From: Planctomycetota bacterium
Lineage (GTDB): Bacteria > Planctomycetota > Phycisphaerae > Phycisphaerales > UBA1924
Assembly (NCBI GenBank): GCA_963204725.1
Contig: CAUJHH010000055.1
Coordinates: 1-64,000, forward strand
Direction of reading: 5' to 3'
Length of the DNA stretch: 64,000 bases
Shown: positions 34,701-42,507 of the stretch, piece after piece
How positions within the stretch are numbered: the stretch's first letter is position 1
Layout: every line of letters starts with the position of its first letter
The notes under the pieces: model-generated
Databases searched by the model: none
Told to the model about the DNA's origin: nothing
Seen by the model: the letters and a program-made list of their open reading frames with translations, nothing else
Translations under genes and position numbers: made by a program

Positions 34701-34782
34701 CTACGACCTGTTCCTCGGCGGCGGCTACTCGCAGAGTGGCGCACCGCTGGGCCTGCTGACCCCGCTGTCGCGGATTAGCTGA
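28711..34782 (+). CDS. Giant secreted surface protein with LESRQLL motif and repeated DDHA domains
   Basis: A 2,023-residue exported protein. The N-terminus is basic and then reads FDALESRQLLAF (Leu39-Leu45), the planctomycete LEPR-XLL-type motif of cell-surface proteins. From about residue 55 come beta-rich domains resembling pre-peptidase C-terminal (PPC) modules: a [G/T]D[T/S]D.F.F.AP strand pair and linkers beginning DDHA[D/N] at about residues 418, 1039, 1180 and 1304, with a variant DDHPD near 907. The last 450 residues (from about 1575) form a different repeated beta domain. There is no PEP-CTERM tail. ATG 28711 has GGAG 7 bases upstream; ATG 28699 is possible. Likely an adhesin or wall component; calcium binding by the Asp-rich linkers is a guess. 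Confidence 0.85.
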   Translation: MSLRRIRSAIGRRFSGKSATSASEALATRAGASSLFDALESRQLLAFPDTTTAVALTFGGGGVANQADTIDDVNDEGWFSFTTATSDFVTVLADALTSAGSTLNTKLDVYVESTVTPGFAVPATGANGVTLAATNNGTTSAGTISDAWVGFIATAGETYYVRVRQEGSTTGNYTLRVDNQSGSITPTSNGTIVSTNGTVTRRGADFVYKVTNGSADVFDSLTAIGAEADAATLDTRIEVYNAQGTLLKLDSNTGVDSNAALWFKTSPDQTFFVRIRSDEFQSGRPATGAYTVRLQSSPIEISIDPVTRQGSGGGALIAQSRVYEFTPAASGRTIIQALGVGFTPVADPAIRLFNSAGTQLAFNDNFSGPNSQISINLTGGVSYFLLFDGFSSPPPVAGTTYNIFIAANATIAPVDGVDDHADLGDWLNATPLRFGAPYEALPTIEMKVSAAANGRIATTGDTDVFVFTPPKSMLGIYEGETDFDDETIWLEDVDADGNPIALRTATRMQIVVSPGPGFLNTAMQVYRFDPSEYDPDPNSFNDGFVLLYDNSNITVPDMGLSGMLDPAQNDPGVLDILAPLAGEDTVTGISVWAGQPYYIVVSGNGVGEYSVVVEVDAHDEVGKEYRYDVPAGTATTRDFEFGDEEQFSGAVGVGPNNGTGDARFLNATLNAFPIIVASELSLYGDKIITDDTIENGFWITEYRQTRLPSLHDFDDVDIYEFTAPYSGTFEVRINTTSLANSHYIEWTDYFDEAVFPDPADPPSGGSGEMFFEYYNSLLDSALRIFNNDFEQIAFNNDNTAVAGESDIGVEFVGTLQPLDGTGANPFANFTFNRRDARVLFTVEEGETYFIQVENGQRYKDGSSGDASERVLAAESEIDWRHVAGTYELLLNGSGNPQNAPTIFASLDDDHPDVTGTINGLGRPIYNTVIPMDAATGTGSIGGVINTTGDADLFVFRATNTGDALITVQRTSEIGNQVVPRVEVYGEDGTLIAEGRATSTGAISITVPVANGALYDVQVFQDSVNTGGYTLSISNIAYVDDHANLPDFANASDFPLQDFLGGGSVSSAIEVAGDTDIFKFEAFTSQDFTFRVTSQSGTLNPTLEIYEVAEDALGNPVLHRIGYNNDVGGSLDSQLTIGVNSPRTSGLTGNTYNTYYFVVRGLDGNLDFGNYIAEIEFAPSDDHADVDQFPLATVIVADSSTGAGDSSGTIELEGDSDLFFFTAPAGGNATVNVSVPTSSALLQRVRIFDSSFAMIASNQDLNPTDVSFDVVRGSIYYILVDASPSAGPTALTGSYTIDLNAPAIDDHANIGEFDLATSFTLSATTGDGGVGGTSFGSPLNPRISPANDTDLFTFVSVAAGTIAFQVTPYSGTAAGIGPRVRIYDSTRTLITGLDVSASTGLETVTLDIPVGAAGERFYILISAITPSDINTVATGEYAFTLDGPGGVAPPPDDPSIVDFENPNVVTLDGRGDSTVTSSISVANERDLYTFTAPAKGEIYIQLITPSGSRLSLSLTVLDAANELPGSVVAFDAGGLPGVASNITIPRSAVTAGQQFWIIVDGIGVGTGAYTLKIDTAPETYVLYYPEGFSSNKVREVVSVSNGGTETVTYSVTLRYNDGAETIVRTGSIAAGRRGGVTVSNGALSAAGVRKGVPYSIVIESSGPLGATLAHYDFDQSTGDSFTDAPSATWAFARVERNPGNVADALTVYNPNSFDVVVTLTAHTSSGTVVLTRTIAADRRGGWNISSTTALPVGTFGVTLTSAPADSANAGAFIGIVAGLTHYDVARGGAYGVLGDSNGGSTVGAIPSLSYGAGVTSEVAFYNPGFLPTTITITGKYVNASLPNLSRTVDLPAFGSIVLSAELLGLVADQPIGLTYRSSKPVVLLAAEYQRGEANATAAVTEVGTKYFFGDAFINKASAGINYFETLSFYNPASAATSVTVRLLFTTGEVSQFVVPLTAQDFAQVNLHERSEILSRPNNQNYFSIELTAPTQFGVELTHYDLFLGGGYSQSGAPLGLLTPLSRIS

Positions 34783-34805
34783 GCCGATTGTCCGACGAAG
34801 CTTCC

Positions 34806-34842
34806 GCGGGGCGGGCCGATCGGTCCGCCCCGCTTCTTTTTT
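34806..34842 (+). terminator. Rho-independent terminator after the giant surface protein
   Basis: A 9-base-pair stem GCGGGGCGG/CCGCCCCGC is followed by TTCTTTTTT. It starts 24 bases after the stop codon and precedes the pseudopilin-like gene. Confidence 0.9.
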
Positions 34843-34898
34843 GCGAAGGATTGCTCGTGCGTGCTCCCTTCGGGTGCGATTCCCGGTACTTCAATGTC

Positions 34899-35597
34899 AT
34901 GCGGGTGCGCGGCTTCACGCTTGTCGAGACGCTGGTTGTCATTGCGGTGATGGCGCTCCTGATCGGTGTGCTGGTGCCGACGCTCGGGGCGGCGCGTGAG
35001 ACGGGCCGGAGCGCGGTGTGCATGTCGAATCTGCGTCAGGCGGGGGTGCTGTGCCGCGTGTACGCGGACGAGCAGCGCGGGTACTCACCGGCGATCGGCG
35101 TGCCATACGGTGCGACGCCGAACTGGGCGCTGGTGGTGCTGGAGGGCGCGGGCCGTGCCGGAGCGGGTGCGGAGTTGTACGGCGAGGCGACGGTGCTTGT
35201 GTGTCCGTCGACGCGTGCGGCTTCGGGCGTGGCGATGACCCGGTCCTACGCGATCAACGCCACAGGGCACGCAAGGGATACCACCGATCCCTTGCGATCG
35301 GCGGATCCCGATCACTATGACCTGGAGCAGGCGCATATACGTCTCGATCTGGCGGATAGCGCAAGATCCGGGCCGCTCCTGATCGATTCGAGGGTTGCGC
35401 CTCCGGTGGCTGGTTCGCCACCTGCGACGCGGACGGCGAGCATGATCGACTTTCGTCAGCCGGCCCACGTGGACGAGCGGCTCGGGCGTGTCCATCTTCG
35501 TCGCCGGAGCAACTTTGTGAGTCTGGATGGATCGGCTCATTCCGGAGATGTGAATCCGGAGTCGCTCCTTGCGAGTTGGAAGCTCCCGTTGCCGTAA
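34899..35597 (+). CDS. Prepilin-type pseudopilin protein
   Basis: A 232-residue protein with the prepilin leader RGFTLVETLVVIAVMALLIG followed by VLVPTLGAARETGRSAVCMSNLRQ, the standard planctomycete pseudopilin start. It would be cleaved after Gly and methylated by a prepilin peptidase, then assembled by a type II/IV-like system. ATG 34899 is chosen so that the leader is short. The tail HSGDVNPESLL replaces the usual H-x9-DG, though LGRVHLRRRSNFVSLDGSAH contains a close version (His-x9-Asp-Gly). It ends in TAA just before a possible promoter for the efflux genes. Confidence 0.85.
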   Translation: MRVRGFTLVETLVVIAVMALLIGVLVPTLGAARETGRSAVCMSNLRQAGVLCRVYADEQRGYSPAIGVPYGATPNWALVVLEGAGRAGAGAELYGEATVLVCPSTRAASGVAMTRSYAINATGHARDTTDPLRSADPDHYDLEQAHIRLDLADSARSGPLLIDSRVAPPVAGSPPATRTASMIDFRQPAHVDERLGRVHLRRRSNFVSLDGSAHSGDVNPESLLASWKLPLP

Positions 35598-35697
35598 TAT
35601 GCTTCGCCCCTGGGTTGATCGATCGGCAATGGTCTTTCGGGGCCATCCGGCTCCGCGACGAGTGTGGGGCCTTCCTTCAAGAGAATCGGAGCCGCGA

Positions 35698-36894
35698 GTG
35701 TCACGTCAACGGAGAGTGTCGGGACGGATGTGGATGACAGCTGGTGTGATCGCGAGTCTCTGTCTCGTCGGCGGGCCCGTGTTGGCGCAGCCCTCGGGAG
35801 GGCCGCCACCGGCGAATGTGTCGCTCGATGCGGCGAAGCTGGAACAGGTCGAGCTGTGGCGCGAGGTCACGGGCGAGATCCGCTCGTTGCGTCGAAGCGT
35901 TCTGGCGGCGGAGGAGCCGGGTCTGGTGATCGAGCTGGCGGTAAACGACGGCGATCGCGTGGAACTGGGACAGGTGATTGCGCGGCTGGACGATGTGGTC
36001 GCGCGGATCGAGGTTGACCAGGCGGCCGCGGACGTGGAGGCGAGGAAGGGCGAGATCGCTGAACGGGAGACGTTGTTGCGTCAGCGCGAGCGTGATCTCG
36101 GGCGGGTGCGCGAACTGGTCGAGCGGGCATCGGCATCGGGCGTGGAGCTGGAGGACGCGGAGTGGGGCGTGGAACTCGCGGAGGCGCGGCTGGCGCAGAC
36201 GCGGGGCGCGCTGCACGCGGACGAGGCGCTCTTGGCGCGAGCGAAGGATCGGCTGGGGAAGATGACAATCCACGCGCCGTTCGATGGGCGAGTGGTCATG
36301 AAGCGGACGGAGCGGGGGCAGTGGGTGGAGAAGGGCGGGGGCCTGGTTGAGCTTGTGTCGCTCGACCAGATCGAGGCCCGGCTTGACGTTCCCGAGGTCG
36401 TCGTGAAGCGGCTCGGCGAGGCCGACGCCACAGTCCGGGTGCTCGTGCCGTCGGTCGGGCACGAGATCGAGGCAAAGATCACGCAGGTTGTGCCGGATGC
36501 GGACCGGCTCTCGCGCCTGTTCCCGGTGCGCGTCGCGCTCGACAACTCCGAGGGGCTCCTGCGCCCGGGTATGTCGGTGATCGGATCGGTGCCGGTGGGA
36601 CGGGTCGAGCGGCTCCTGACGGTCCACAAGGATGCGATCCTGCGGGACGACGCGGGCGAGTATGTCTATTTCGACGCGGGGGGGCAGGCGATGGTGGCCC
36701 GGATCGAGCGGCTCTTCGCGTCGCGCGAGCGGGTCGCGGTGCGGTCGTCGATGCTGCGCGATGGCGCGATGCTCGTCGTCAAGGGGAATGAGCGCCTATT
36801 CCCGACGCAGCCCCTGAACGTGCTGGAGTCAACGGGCGGGGCGCCCGCCGGAGCGCAGGGCGCGGACGCGGGCGAGCGGCGGGGAGGGAACTGA
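35698..36894 (+). CDS. RND efflux periplasmic adaptor (HlyD/MFP family)
   Basis: Membrane-fusion protein that links an RND pump to an outer-membrane channel. A signal peptide ends LVGGPVLAQP. The lipoyl half-motifs (EEPGLVIELAVNDGDRVELG and MTIHAPFDGRVVMKRTERG) bracket a long alpha-hairpin coiled coil (ADVEARKGEIAERETLLRQR...). A beta-barrel domain (EARLDVPEVVV...LLRPGMSVIGSVPVG) follows. GTG 35698 has GGAG 6 bases upstream; ATG 35728 is an alternative. It is 3 bases from the pump gene. No outer-membrane channel gene is adjacent. Confidence 0.9.
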   Translation: MSRQRRVSGRMWMTAGVIASLCLVGGPVLAQPSGGPPPANVSLDAAKLEQVELWREVTGEIRSLRRSVLAAEEPGLVIELAVNDGDRVELGQVIARLDDVVARIEVDQAAADVEARKGEIAERETLLRQRERDLGRVRELVERASASGVELEDAEWGVELAEARLAQTRGALHADEALLARAKDRLGKMTIHAPFDGRVVMKRTERGQWVEKGGGLVELVSLDQIEARLDVPEVVVKRLGEADATVRVLVPSVGHEIEAKITQVVPDADRLSRLFPVRVALDNSEGLLRPGMSVIGSVPVGRVERLLTVHKDAILRDDAGEYVYFDAGGQAMVARIERLFASRERVAVRSSMLRDGAMLVVKGNERLFPTQPLNVLESTGGAPAGAQGADAGERRGGN

Positions 36895-36897
36895 TCT

Positions 36898-39800
36898 GTG
36901 GATGCGATCTCGCTCTCGATTCGGCGGCCGGTGAGTGTGGCGGTGGGCGTTATTCTGGTGGTGCTTTTCGGGCTGATCAGCGTCGGGCGCATCCCGATCC
37001 AGCTGACGCCCACGGTCGACAAGCCGATCGTGACGATTACGACGAGTTGGCCCGGCCGGAGCCCGCAAGAGATCGTCGACGAGATCACGAAGGAGCAAGA
37101 AGAGCGGCTGAAGAACGTCAAGTTCCTGCGCAAGATGACGTCGGTCTCGCAGGAGGGGACGTCAACCATCGAGCTCGAGTTCTACATCGGCTCGAACGTG
37201 ACGCGAGCGCTCCAGGAGGTCTCCGACGCGCTCCGCCAGGTGCCGGCCTATCCCGACGAGGTGGATGAACCGACGGTGAAGTCCGCCGAGGGCGCGGCGG
37301 AGAACGCGATCGCGTGGATCATCATCGACGTCGATCCGACCAAGCTGGATGCAACGACCGACTTTGACATCACGACGCTCTATGACCGGCTCGATCGCGA
37401 GGTGAAGCCGTTTCTCGAGCGGATCGGCGGCGTCGCCGAGGTGAATATCTATGGTGGGCGCGAGCGTGAGGTGCAGGTGCTCATCGATCCGACCGCGCTC
37501 GCGCAGCGGTCGATCTCGCCGATCGAGGTCGTGCAGGCCCTCAACAACGAGAATCGAAACATCTCGGCGGGAACGATCGCCGAGGGCAAGCGGGACTATC
37601 GCATCCGCGTGACCGGGCAGTTCTCCAGAGCGTCGGACGTGATGGAGACCGTCGTCGCGTACAGGGACCAGAAGCCGGTCTACGTCCGCGACATCGGCAC
37701 GGTCGAGATCAGCAATCGCAAGGCGCGAGGGTTCGTGCGGTCGCTCGGGCACCCGTGCCTGGCGATGAATGTGATCCGCCAGACGAACGCGAACGTCGTC
37801 GAGGTGATGGCGGAGCTGCGCGAGCGGCTCGAAGAGGTGCGGACGGAGGTCTTGCCCAATCTCGATCCGGCGTACGGGCCCGCGCTGCGGATGCGTCAGG
37901 TCTATGACGAGACCACGTACATCGATGCGGCGGTCGGGCTGGTGACATCGAACCTGTGGATGGGCGGTTCGCTGGCAGCGATCGTGCTCGTCCTTTTCCT
38001 GCGCTCGCTGCGGTCGACAGCGGCGATTGCGCTCGCGATCCCGATCTCGGTGATGGGCACGTTCCTGGTCATGGTCGGGCTCGGGCGAACGCTCAACGTG
38101 ATCTCACTCGCGGGCCTTGCGTTCGCGACGGGCATGGTGGTGGACAACTCGGTCGTCGTGCTGGAGAACATCGATCGACGCCGCCGCATGGGGGATGCCC
38201 CGATGGTGGCGGCATATCGCGGTGCGAAGGAGGTCTGGGGCGCGGTGCTCGCCTCGACGCTCACGACGCTGGTCGTGTTCATTCCCGTGCTGACGATCAA
38301 AGAGGAGGCGGGCCAGCTCTTCCGGGACATCTCGCTTGCGATCGCGGCGGCCGTCGCGATCTCGCTGTTCGTTTCGATCACGGTGATTCCCGCGTGGTGC
38401 TCGAGGCTCTTGAAGCCGCACGGCAGCGAGCGGACCGCCATCGGACGGGCCGCATCAGACTTGTTCGGATTGGTGCGGGTTGGGGCGTTCGTGACCGAGT
38501 GTGCGGGTGGCGCGATCCGCTGGGTGATCACGGGGTGGCGGGCGTGGTCGGTTGCGCCCGCGATCGTCGCTGGGCTCGTCGTGCTGTCATTGGTCGGCTC
38601 GATGCGGCTGATGCCGCCACTGGATTACCTGCCTGCGGGCAATAGGAATCTTGTGTTCGGCGGCCTGCTGATTCCTCCGGGGCTTTCGGTGGAGGAGCAG
38701 ACGCGGATCGCGGAGACAATCGAGGCGCAGATCGGGCCGTACACCGGTGTTGATACGAGCAAGCCCGCGGCGCGCCAGGCATTGCCGCCGATCTCGCGGG
38801 CGTGGGGTCCAAACGATCCGACCCCGCCATTCGAGCCGGTGGGGGTGGAGAACTTCTTCATCGGCGCGTTCGGCGGGACGATGTTTGTCGGTGCAACGAG
38901 CATGGACGAGCAGGTCGTCATCCCGATCGGGCAGCTGCTCACGAACTCGATGCAGACGATCCCGGACGCCTACGGCGGCGCACGGCAGACCTCGCTCTTC
39001 GGCGGCGGTCTGGGCGGCGGCAACACGATCGATCTGGAGATATCCGGGCCGAGGATCGACCGAGTTGTGGCGGCCGCAAAGATGATGTTCGGTGTATCCG
39101 GCGCGACATTCGGGTTCGGCAACGTGCGGGCGAACCCCGCGAACTTCTCCATCACGCAGCCGGAGTGGCGGGTCCGTGTGAATCGCACGGGGCGCGAGCT
39201 CGGGATGAACACGCGTGATGTCGGCGTTGCGGTGCGAGGGCTGGTGGACGGGGCGTTCATCGGCGACTTCCTGCTGGAAGGGCAGGCGGTCGACATGGTG
39301 ATCCTGCCGCAGGGAGGGCGGCTCGACCACAAGGAACAGATGGCGTTTGTCCCGGTGGCGACGCCATCGGGGCGGATCGTTCCGTTGGATTCGGTGATCG
39401 ACGTCACGCCGGCAACGGCGCAGCAGGAGGTGCGCCGGATCGAGGAGCTCCCGAGCGTGACGATCCAGGTGAGCCCGAAGCCCGGTGCGGCGATCGAGTC
39501 GGTGATGGATGAGATCCGGAAGAACGTCATCGAGCCGGCGCGTCTGGCCGGGCTGATCGATAGCACGATGCGGGTGAGGCTCGAGGGCACGGCCGCGAAG
39601 CTCGACGACGTGCGTCGAGAGATGCTCGGCACGGTCGGGACGGAGACCGAAGCAGGATCCACAAAGGTGGCGGGCTGGGGTGCTGGTATCGCGATGGCGG
39701 CGGGGCTGGGCGTCGCGCTGCTCGCGGCGTTTCGCGGGCTGCGTCGGGCGCCGGGGCCGACCATGCTGGGCGTGGTCGGTGTGCTGGCGGGGACCGCGAT

Positions 39801-40449
39801 CGTGGCGGTCGGATTCTGGACCGCCGCGACGAATCCGGAGATCGGCTATGCCCGACTGGTGTGGGCGCTGGTCGTCACGTATCTGGTGATGTGCGCGCTG
39901 TTCGAGTCGTTCATCTACCCGCTGGTGATCATGCTGTCCGTGCCGCTGGCGACCGTGGGCGGGTTCCTCGGGCTGCGGCTGGTGCACGACTGGACGATGT
40001 CGAATCCGACGATGGCGCCGCAGCAGCTCGATGTGCTGACGATGCTGGGGTTCGTGATCCTGATCGGCACCGTGGTGAACAACGCGATCCTGATCGTGGA
40101 GCAATCGCTGAACTTCATGCGCGGCAACGAGTCGTTCGGCGAGAAGCCGCTGGCCGCGACGGACGCGATCGTGACGGCCGTGAAGTCGCGGGTGCGCCCG
40201 ATTTTCATGACAACGGCGACGACGGTGGGCGGGATGCTGCCGCTGGTGATCTCGCCGGGCGCGGGTTCGGAGATGTACCGCGGGCTCGGGGCGGTGGTGC
40301 TGGGCGGGCTGGTGGTGTCGACGATCTTTACGCTGGTTGTGGTGCCGCTGCTCTTCTCGCTGGTGCTTCGGATGCAGGAAGGACTGCGAGCGGCACTCGG
40401 TCGCCCGTCTGTGGGGGAGTCGCTGCGTCGGCGCATCGAGATCGTCTGA
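36898..40449 (+). CDS. RND efflux transporter permease (AcrB/MdtB-like)
   Basis: Proton-driven inner-membrane exporter of 1,183 residues, longer than the usual 1,030-1,050. The start SLSIRRPVSVAVGVILVVLF is helix TM1; docking/porter regions follow. The TM4 region has FATGMVVDNSVVVLENIDRR, the family signature with the proton-relay Asp. The second half repeats the fold (YLVMCALFESFIYPLVIMLS and ILIGTVVNNAILIVEQSLNF). Extra length comes from the periplasmic loop and from a hydrophobic insert near residues 925-960 (two helices VAGWGAGIAMAAGLGVALLA and MLGVVGVLAGTAIVAVGFW) before TM8-10. Start GTG 36898 follows GGGAGGGAA. Substrate unknown. Confidence 0.93.
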   Translation: MDAISLSIRRPVSVAVGVILVVLFGLISVGRIPIQLTPTVDKPIVTITTSWPGRSPQEIVDEITKEQEERLKNVKFLRKMTSVSQEGTSTIELEFYIGSNVTRALQEVSDALRQVPAYPDEVDEPTVKSAEGAAENAIAWIIIDVDPTKLDATTDFDITTLYDRLDREVKPFLERIGGVAEVNIYGGREREVQVLIDPTALAQRSISPIEVVQALNNENRNISAGTIAEGKRDYRIRVTGQFSRASDVMETVVAYRDQKPVYVRDIGTVEISNRKARGFVRSLGHPCLAMNVIRQTNANVVEVMAELRERLEEVRTEVLPNLDPAYGPALRMRQVYDETTYIDAAVGLVTSNLWMGGSLAAIVLVLFLRSLRSTAAIALAIPISVMGTFLVMVGLGRTLNVISLAGLAFATGMVVDNSVVVLENIDRRRRMGDAPMVAAYRGAKEVWGAVLASTLTTLVVFIPVLTIKEEAGQLFRDISLAIAAAVAISLFVSITVIPAWCSRLLKPHGSERTAIGRAASDLFGLVRVGAFVTECAGGAIRWVITGWRAWSVAPAIVAGLVVLSLVGSMRLMPPLDYLPAGNRNLVFGGLLIPPGLSVEEQTRIAETIEAQIGPYTGVDTSKPAARQALPPISRAWGPNDPTPPFEPVGVENFFIGAFGGTMFVGATSMDEQVVIPIGQLLTNSMQTIPDAYGGARQTSLFGGGLGGGNTIDLEISGPRIDRVVAAAKMMFGVSGATFGFGNVRANPANFSITQPEWRVRVNRTGRELGMNTRDVGVAVRGLVDGAFIGDFLLEGQAVDMVILPQGGRLDHKEQMAFVPVATPSGRIVPLDSVIDVTPATAQQEVRRIEELPSVTIQVSPKPGAAIESVMDEIRKNVIEPARLAGLIDSTMRVRLEGTAAKLDDVRREMLGTVGTETEAGSTKVAGWGAGIAMAAGLGVALLAAFRGLRRAPGPTMLGVVGVLAGTAIVAVGFWTAATNPEIGYARLVWALVVTYLVMCALFESFIYPLVIMLSVPLATVGGFLGLRLVHDWTMSNPTMAPQQLDVLTMLGFVILIGTVVNNAILIVEQSLNFMRGNESFGEKPLAATDAIVTAVKSRVRPIFMTTATTVGGMLPLVISPGAGSEMYRGLGAVVLGGLVVSTIFTLVVVPLLFSLVLRMQEGLRAALGRPSVGESLRRRIEIV

Positions 40450-40485
40450 GCACCACGCGCTCGGCGGAACGGGGGCCGGGTCCGC

Positions 40486-41268
40486 TCACCTGCGGAGGGT
40501 GAGGCCGTCGTCCCAGCGGCCGAGTTCTTTGCTGTCTGTGGAGGAGACCGAGGCGCAGTGGCCGTCGAAGAAGAGCGCGTTGCAGCCGGTGCCGTGGCGC
40601 TTGGGCTCCATGCGGCGCTGGAGCGGGCCGCCTGTGACATGGGAGGCAAGCCAGAGATCGTACCACTGGGAGATGCTCATGTCGGTATGGGAAGAGCCCG
40701 CATAGATCTCGTTGGCGCGCGTGCCATCCGGATCGTCGAAGTAATCGGTGAGATAGATGGCGCCCGACGGGTTCACGATGCGGTCGAGCCGCACCGGGCC
40801 ACGGCGCTTCTTCCAGTTGATCCCGGCCGACGGATCGGGGACTCGGGTCTCTCCGACCTTGTGGAACGGGATCGCATTGGTGAGATAGTGGATGACGTGC
40901 CGATCGGGCTTGCGGCTTGGGTCTCGGTAGTACGGTGCGCCGGAGAAGAGATCGTTCGGATCCTCATCCGGCGAGATGCTGCCATCGATGTAGGGCCGGA
41001 GAGCGACGGCCCAGGGGGGGCGTTCGCGGGTTGGGTTGTCAACACCCTCTCTGGGTACGAAGCCCTCGTTGGCGTTCGCGTAGAGATTCATGGCGGTGCC
41101 GAGTTGGCGCTGGTTTGACAGGCAAACTGCGGCGCGTCCGGCATCGCGAGCCTTGCCCAGTGCGGGAATCAGTATGGAGATAAGGAGAGCGATGATCGAG
41201 ATCGCAACGAGAAGCTCGATCAGACTAAAACCGCGCCCGGACCGTGTTGGCCCGTTGGCTTCGCTCAT
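40486..41268 (-). CDS. Prepilin-type pseudopilin with H-x9-DG motif
   Basis: A 260-residue protein: leader GRGFSLIELLVAISIIALLI then ILIPALGKARDAGRAAVCLS, and near the C-terminus RHGTGCNALFFDGHCASV, an exact H-x9-DG motif. This family is greatly expanded in planctomycetes; members are thought to be cleaved by prepilin peptidase and may be surface or pseudopilus subunits. TACACT lies 6 bases before ATG 41268, and there is no ribosome site. It converges on the efflux pump gene. Confidence 0.9.
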   Translation of the reverse strand: MSEANGPTRSGRGFSLIELLVAISIIALLISILIPALGKARDAGRAAVCLSNQRQLGTAMNLYANANEGFVPREGVDNPTRERPPWAVALRPYIDGSISPDEDPNDLFSGAPYYRDPSRKPDRHVIHYLTNAIPFHKVGETRVPDPSAGINWKKRRGPVRLDRIVNPSGAIYLTDYFDDPDGTRANEIYAGSSHTDMSISQWYDLWLASHVTGGPLQRRMEPKRHGTGCNALFFDGHCASVSSTDSKELGRWDDGLTLRR

Positions 41269-41314
41269 TGCATAAGTGTACCAACGGGGTCGCCCCTTCG
41301 ATAGGGCGATCTGG

Positions 41315-41860
41315 TCAGTGTGTGTCAGGGATGTCCACCGGCGGTGCGGACTCCGGAGCGGCAGCCGGCTCGGGATCGGGTGCCGGCTCCGCGGGCGGCG
41401 GCGGGGCCACGGGCGCGGCGACCGGCTCGCTCATGGCGGGTGGTGTCGCAGCGTCAGCGACGGGAGGGAGTTCGCCTCGGGCTCGGAAGGAGGTATCGAT
41501 ACGCCGCCATGACTCGGCCGGGACAAAGGCTTGGTTGTTGACCGTTCCGAAAGTCTGCCCGTTGGGCATCAATTGCCAGTCCATGCGATCCGGATTCGAC
41601 GGATCCTCGTTCTTATCGGCATAGAAGCGAACGACGAGCTGCTGGCCGACGGGGATGTCCTTGGACCAGACGACCGCCCCGGAGCGAGTGTCGATGACCG
41701 ACACGGTCTGCGGGAGTTCGGTGGTGCTCGGATAGACGTACTTGTCGATCGAAGCGATGGTGCCGCCCGGATAATGGCCCGGGACGCCCTCGCAGGCGGT
41801 CACGGCGACCAAGAGTCCGAGGGTGCCAACAATCCGCCACGCCTTGCGCCACTGGCTCAT
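41315..41860 (-). CDS. Putative lipoprotein
   Basis: A 181-residue product from ATG 41860, chosen because GGAG lies 10 bases upstream. The signal sequence RIVGTLGLLVAVTACEG contains a lipobox (VTAC), so the mature protein would be lipid-anchored at Cys. A small beta domain (ASIDKYVYPSTTEL...DTRSGAVVWSKDIPVGQQLVVRFY) is followed by a Pro/Ala-rich unstructured C-terminus of about 45 residues. Function unknown. Confidence 0.75.
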   Translation of the reverse strand: MSQWRKAWRIVGTLGLLVAVTACEGVPGHYPGGTIASIDKYVYPSTTELPQTVSVIDTRSGAVVWSKDIPVGQQLVVRFYADKNEDPSNPDRMDWQLMPNGQTFGTVNNQAFVPAESWRRIDTSFRARGELPPVADAATPPAMSEPVAAPVAPPPPAEPAPDPEPAAAPESAPPVDIPDTH

Positions 41861-41955
41861 CGAGATTCTCCGCTCGCGTTCCGACATGTCCGGCGGTCCG
41901 GACCTAGGGATGGGGAGCGTAGGGCTCCCCGAGGGTTATCGGTAGACTTCTATCC

Positions 41956-42498
41956 GTGTCTGAAGCCCACCCCGCCAACCCGAGTACGTTCGACCCCGCC
42001 GTTGGGGTTCGGGTCGGGCATGGATATGACCTGCACCGCTTGGAGCCGCTCGCACCGAAGGGAGCGGGCCGTGCGTTGGTCGTAGGGGGCGTGCGGCTGG
42101 ATTCCGATTGCGGACCTGTCGCCCACTCGGACGGGGACGCGCTGCTGCACGCGATCACCGACGCCATTCTGGGCGCGCTGTCGATGCCGGATATCGGGCA
42201 GCTATTCCCAGATACCGACCCGAGGCACGCGGGCGAGGACTCGTCGGTCTATGTGGTCGAAGCGGCTCGGCGCGCGAAGGAGTTGGGCTGGCGGATCGGG
42301 AATCTCGACGCAACGGTGATCCTTGAGCGGCCGAAGATCGGGCCGCACAAGATGGCGATGCGTGAGAGGATCGCTCGGATGCTCGGTGTCGATGTCGGGT
42401 CGGTGAACGTGAAGGGCAAGACGCACGAAGGGGTCGGTGCGCTCGGCGAGGGTCGAGCGATCGAGGTCCACGTCGTGGCGATGCTGGTCCGGGCCTGA
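41956..42498 (+). CDS. ispF: 2-C-methyl-D-erythritol 2,4-cyclodiphosphate synthase
   Basis: IspF closes the cyclodiphosphate ring in the non-mevalonate isoprenoid pathway. Zinc ligands are in VGHGYDLHRL (Asp25, His27) and a later His in VAHSDGDALLHAITDAILGA. The CDP-binding end VNVKGKTHEGVGALGEGRAI is intact. The first 17 residues are an extension relative to the 160-residue norm. GTG 41956 has TAGACT 7 bases upstream, fitting leaderless transcription. ispD is not beside it. Confidence 0.95.
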   Translation: MSEAHPANPSTFDPAVGVRVGHGYDLHRLEPLAPKGAGRALVVGGVRLDSDCGPVAHSDGDALLHAITDAILGALSMPDIGQLFPDTDPRHAGEDSSVYVVEAARRAKELGWRIGNLDATVILERPKIGPHKMAMRERIARMLGVDVGSVNVKGKTHEGVGALGEGRAIEVHVVAMLVRA

Positions 42499-42507
42499 GC
42501 GGCTCCT

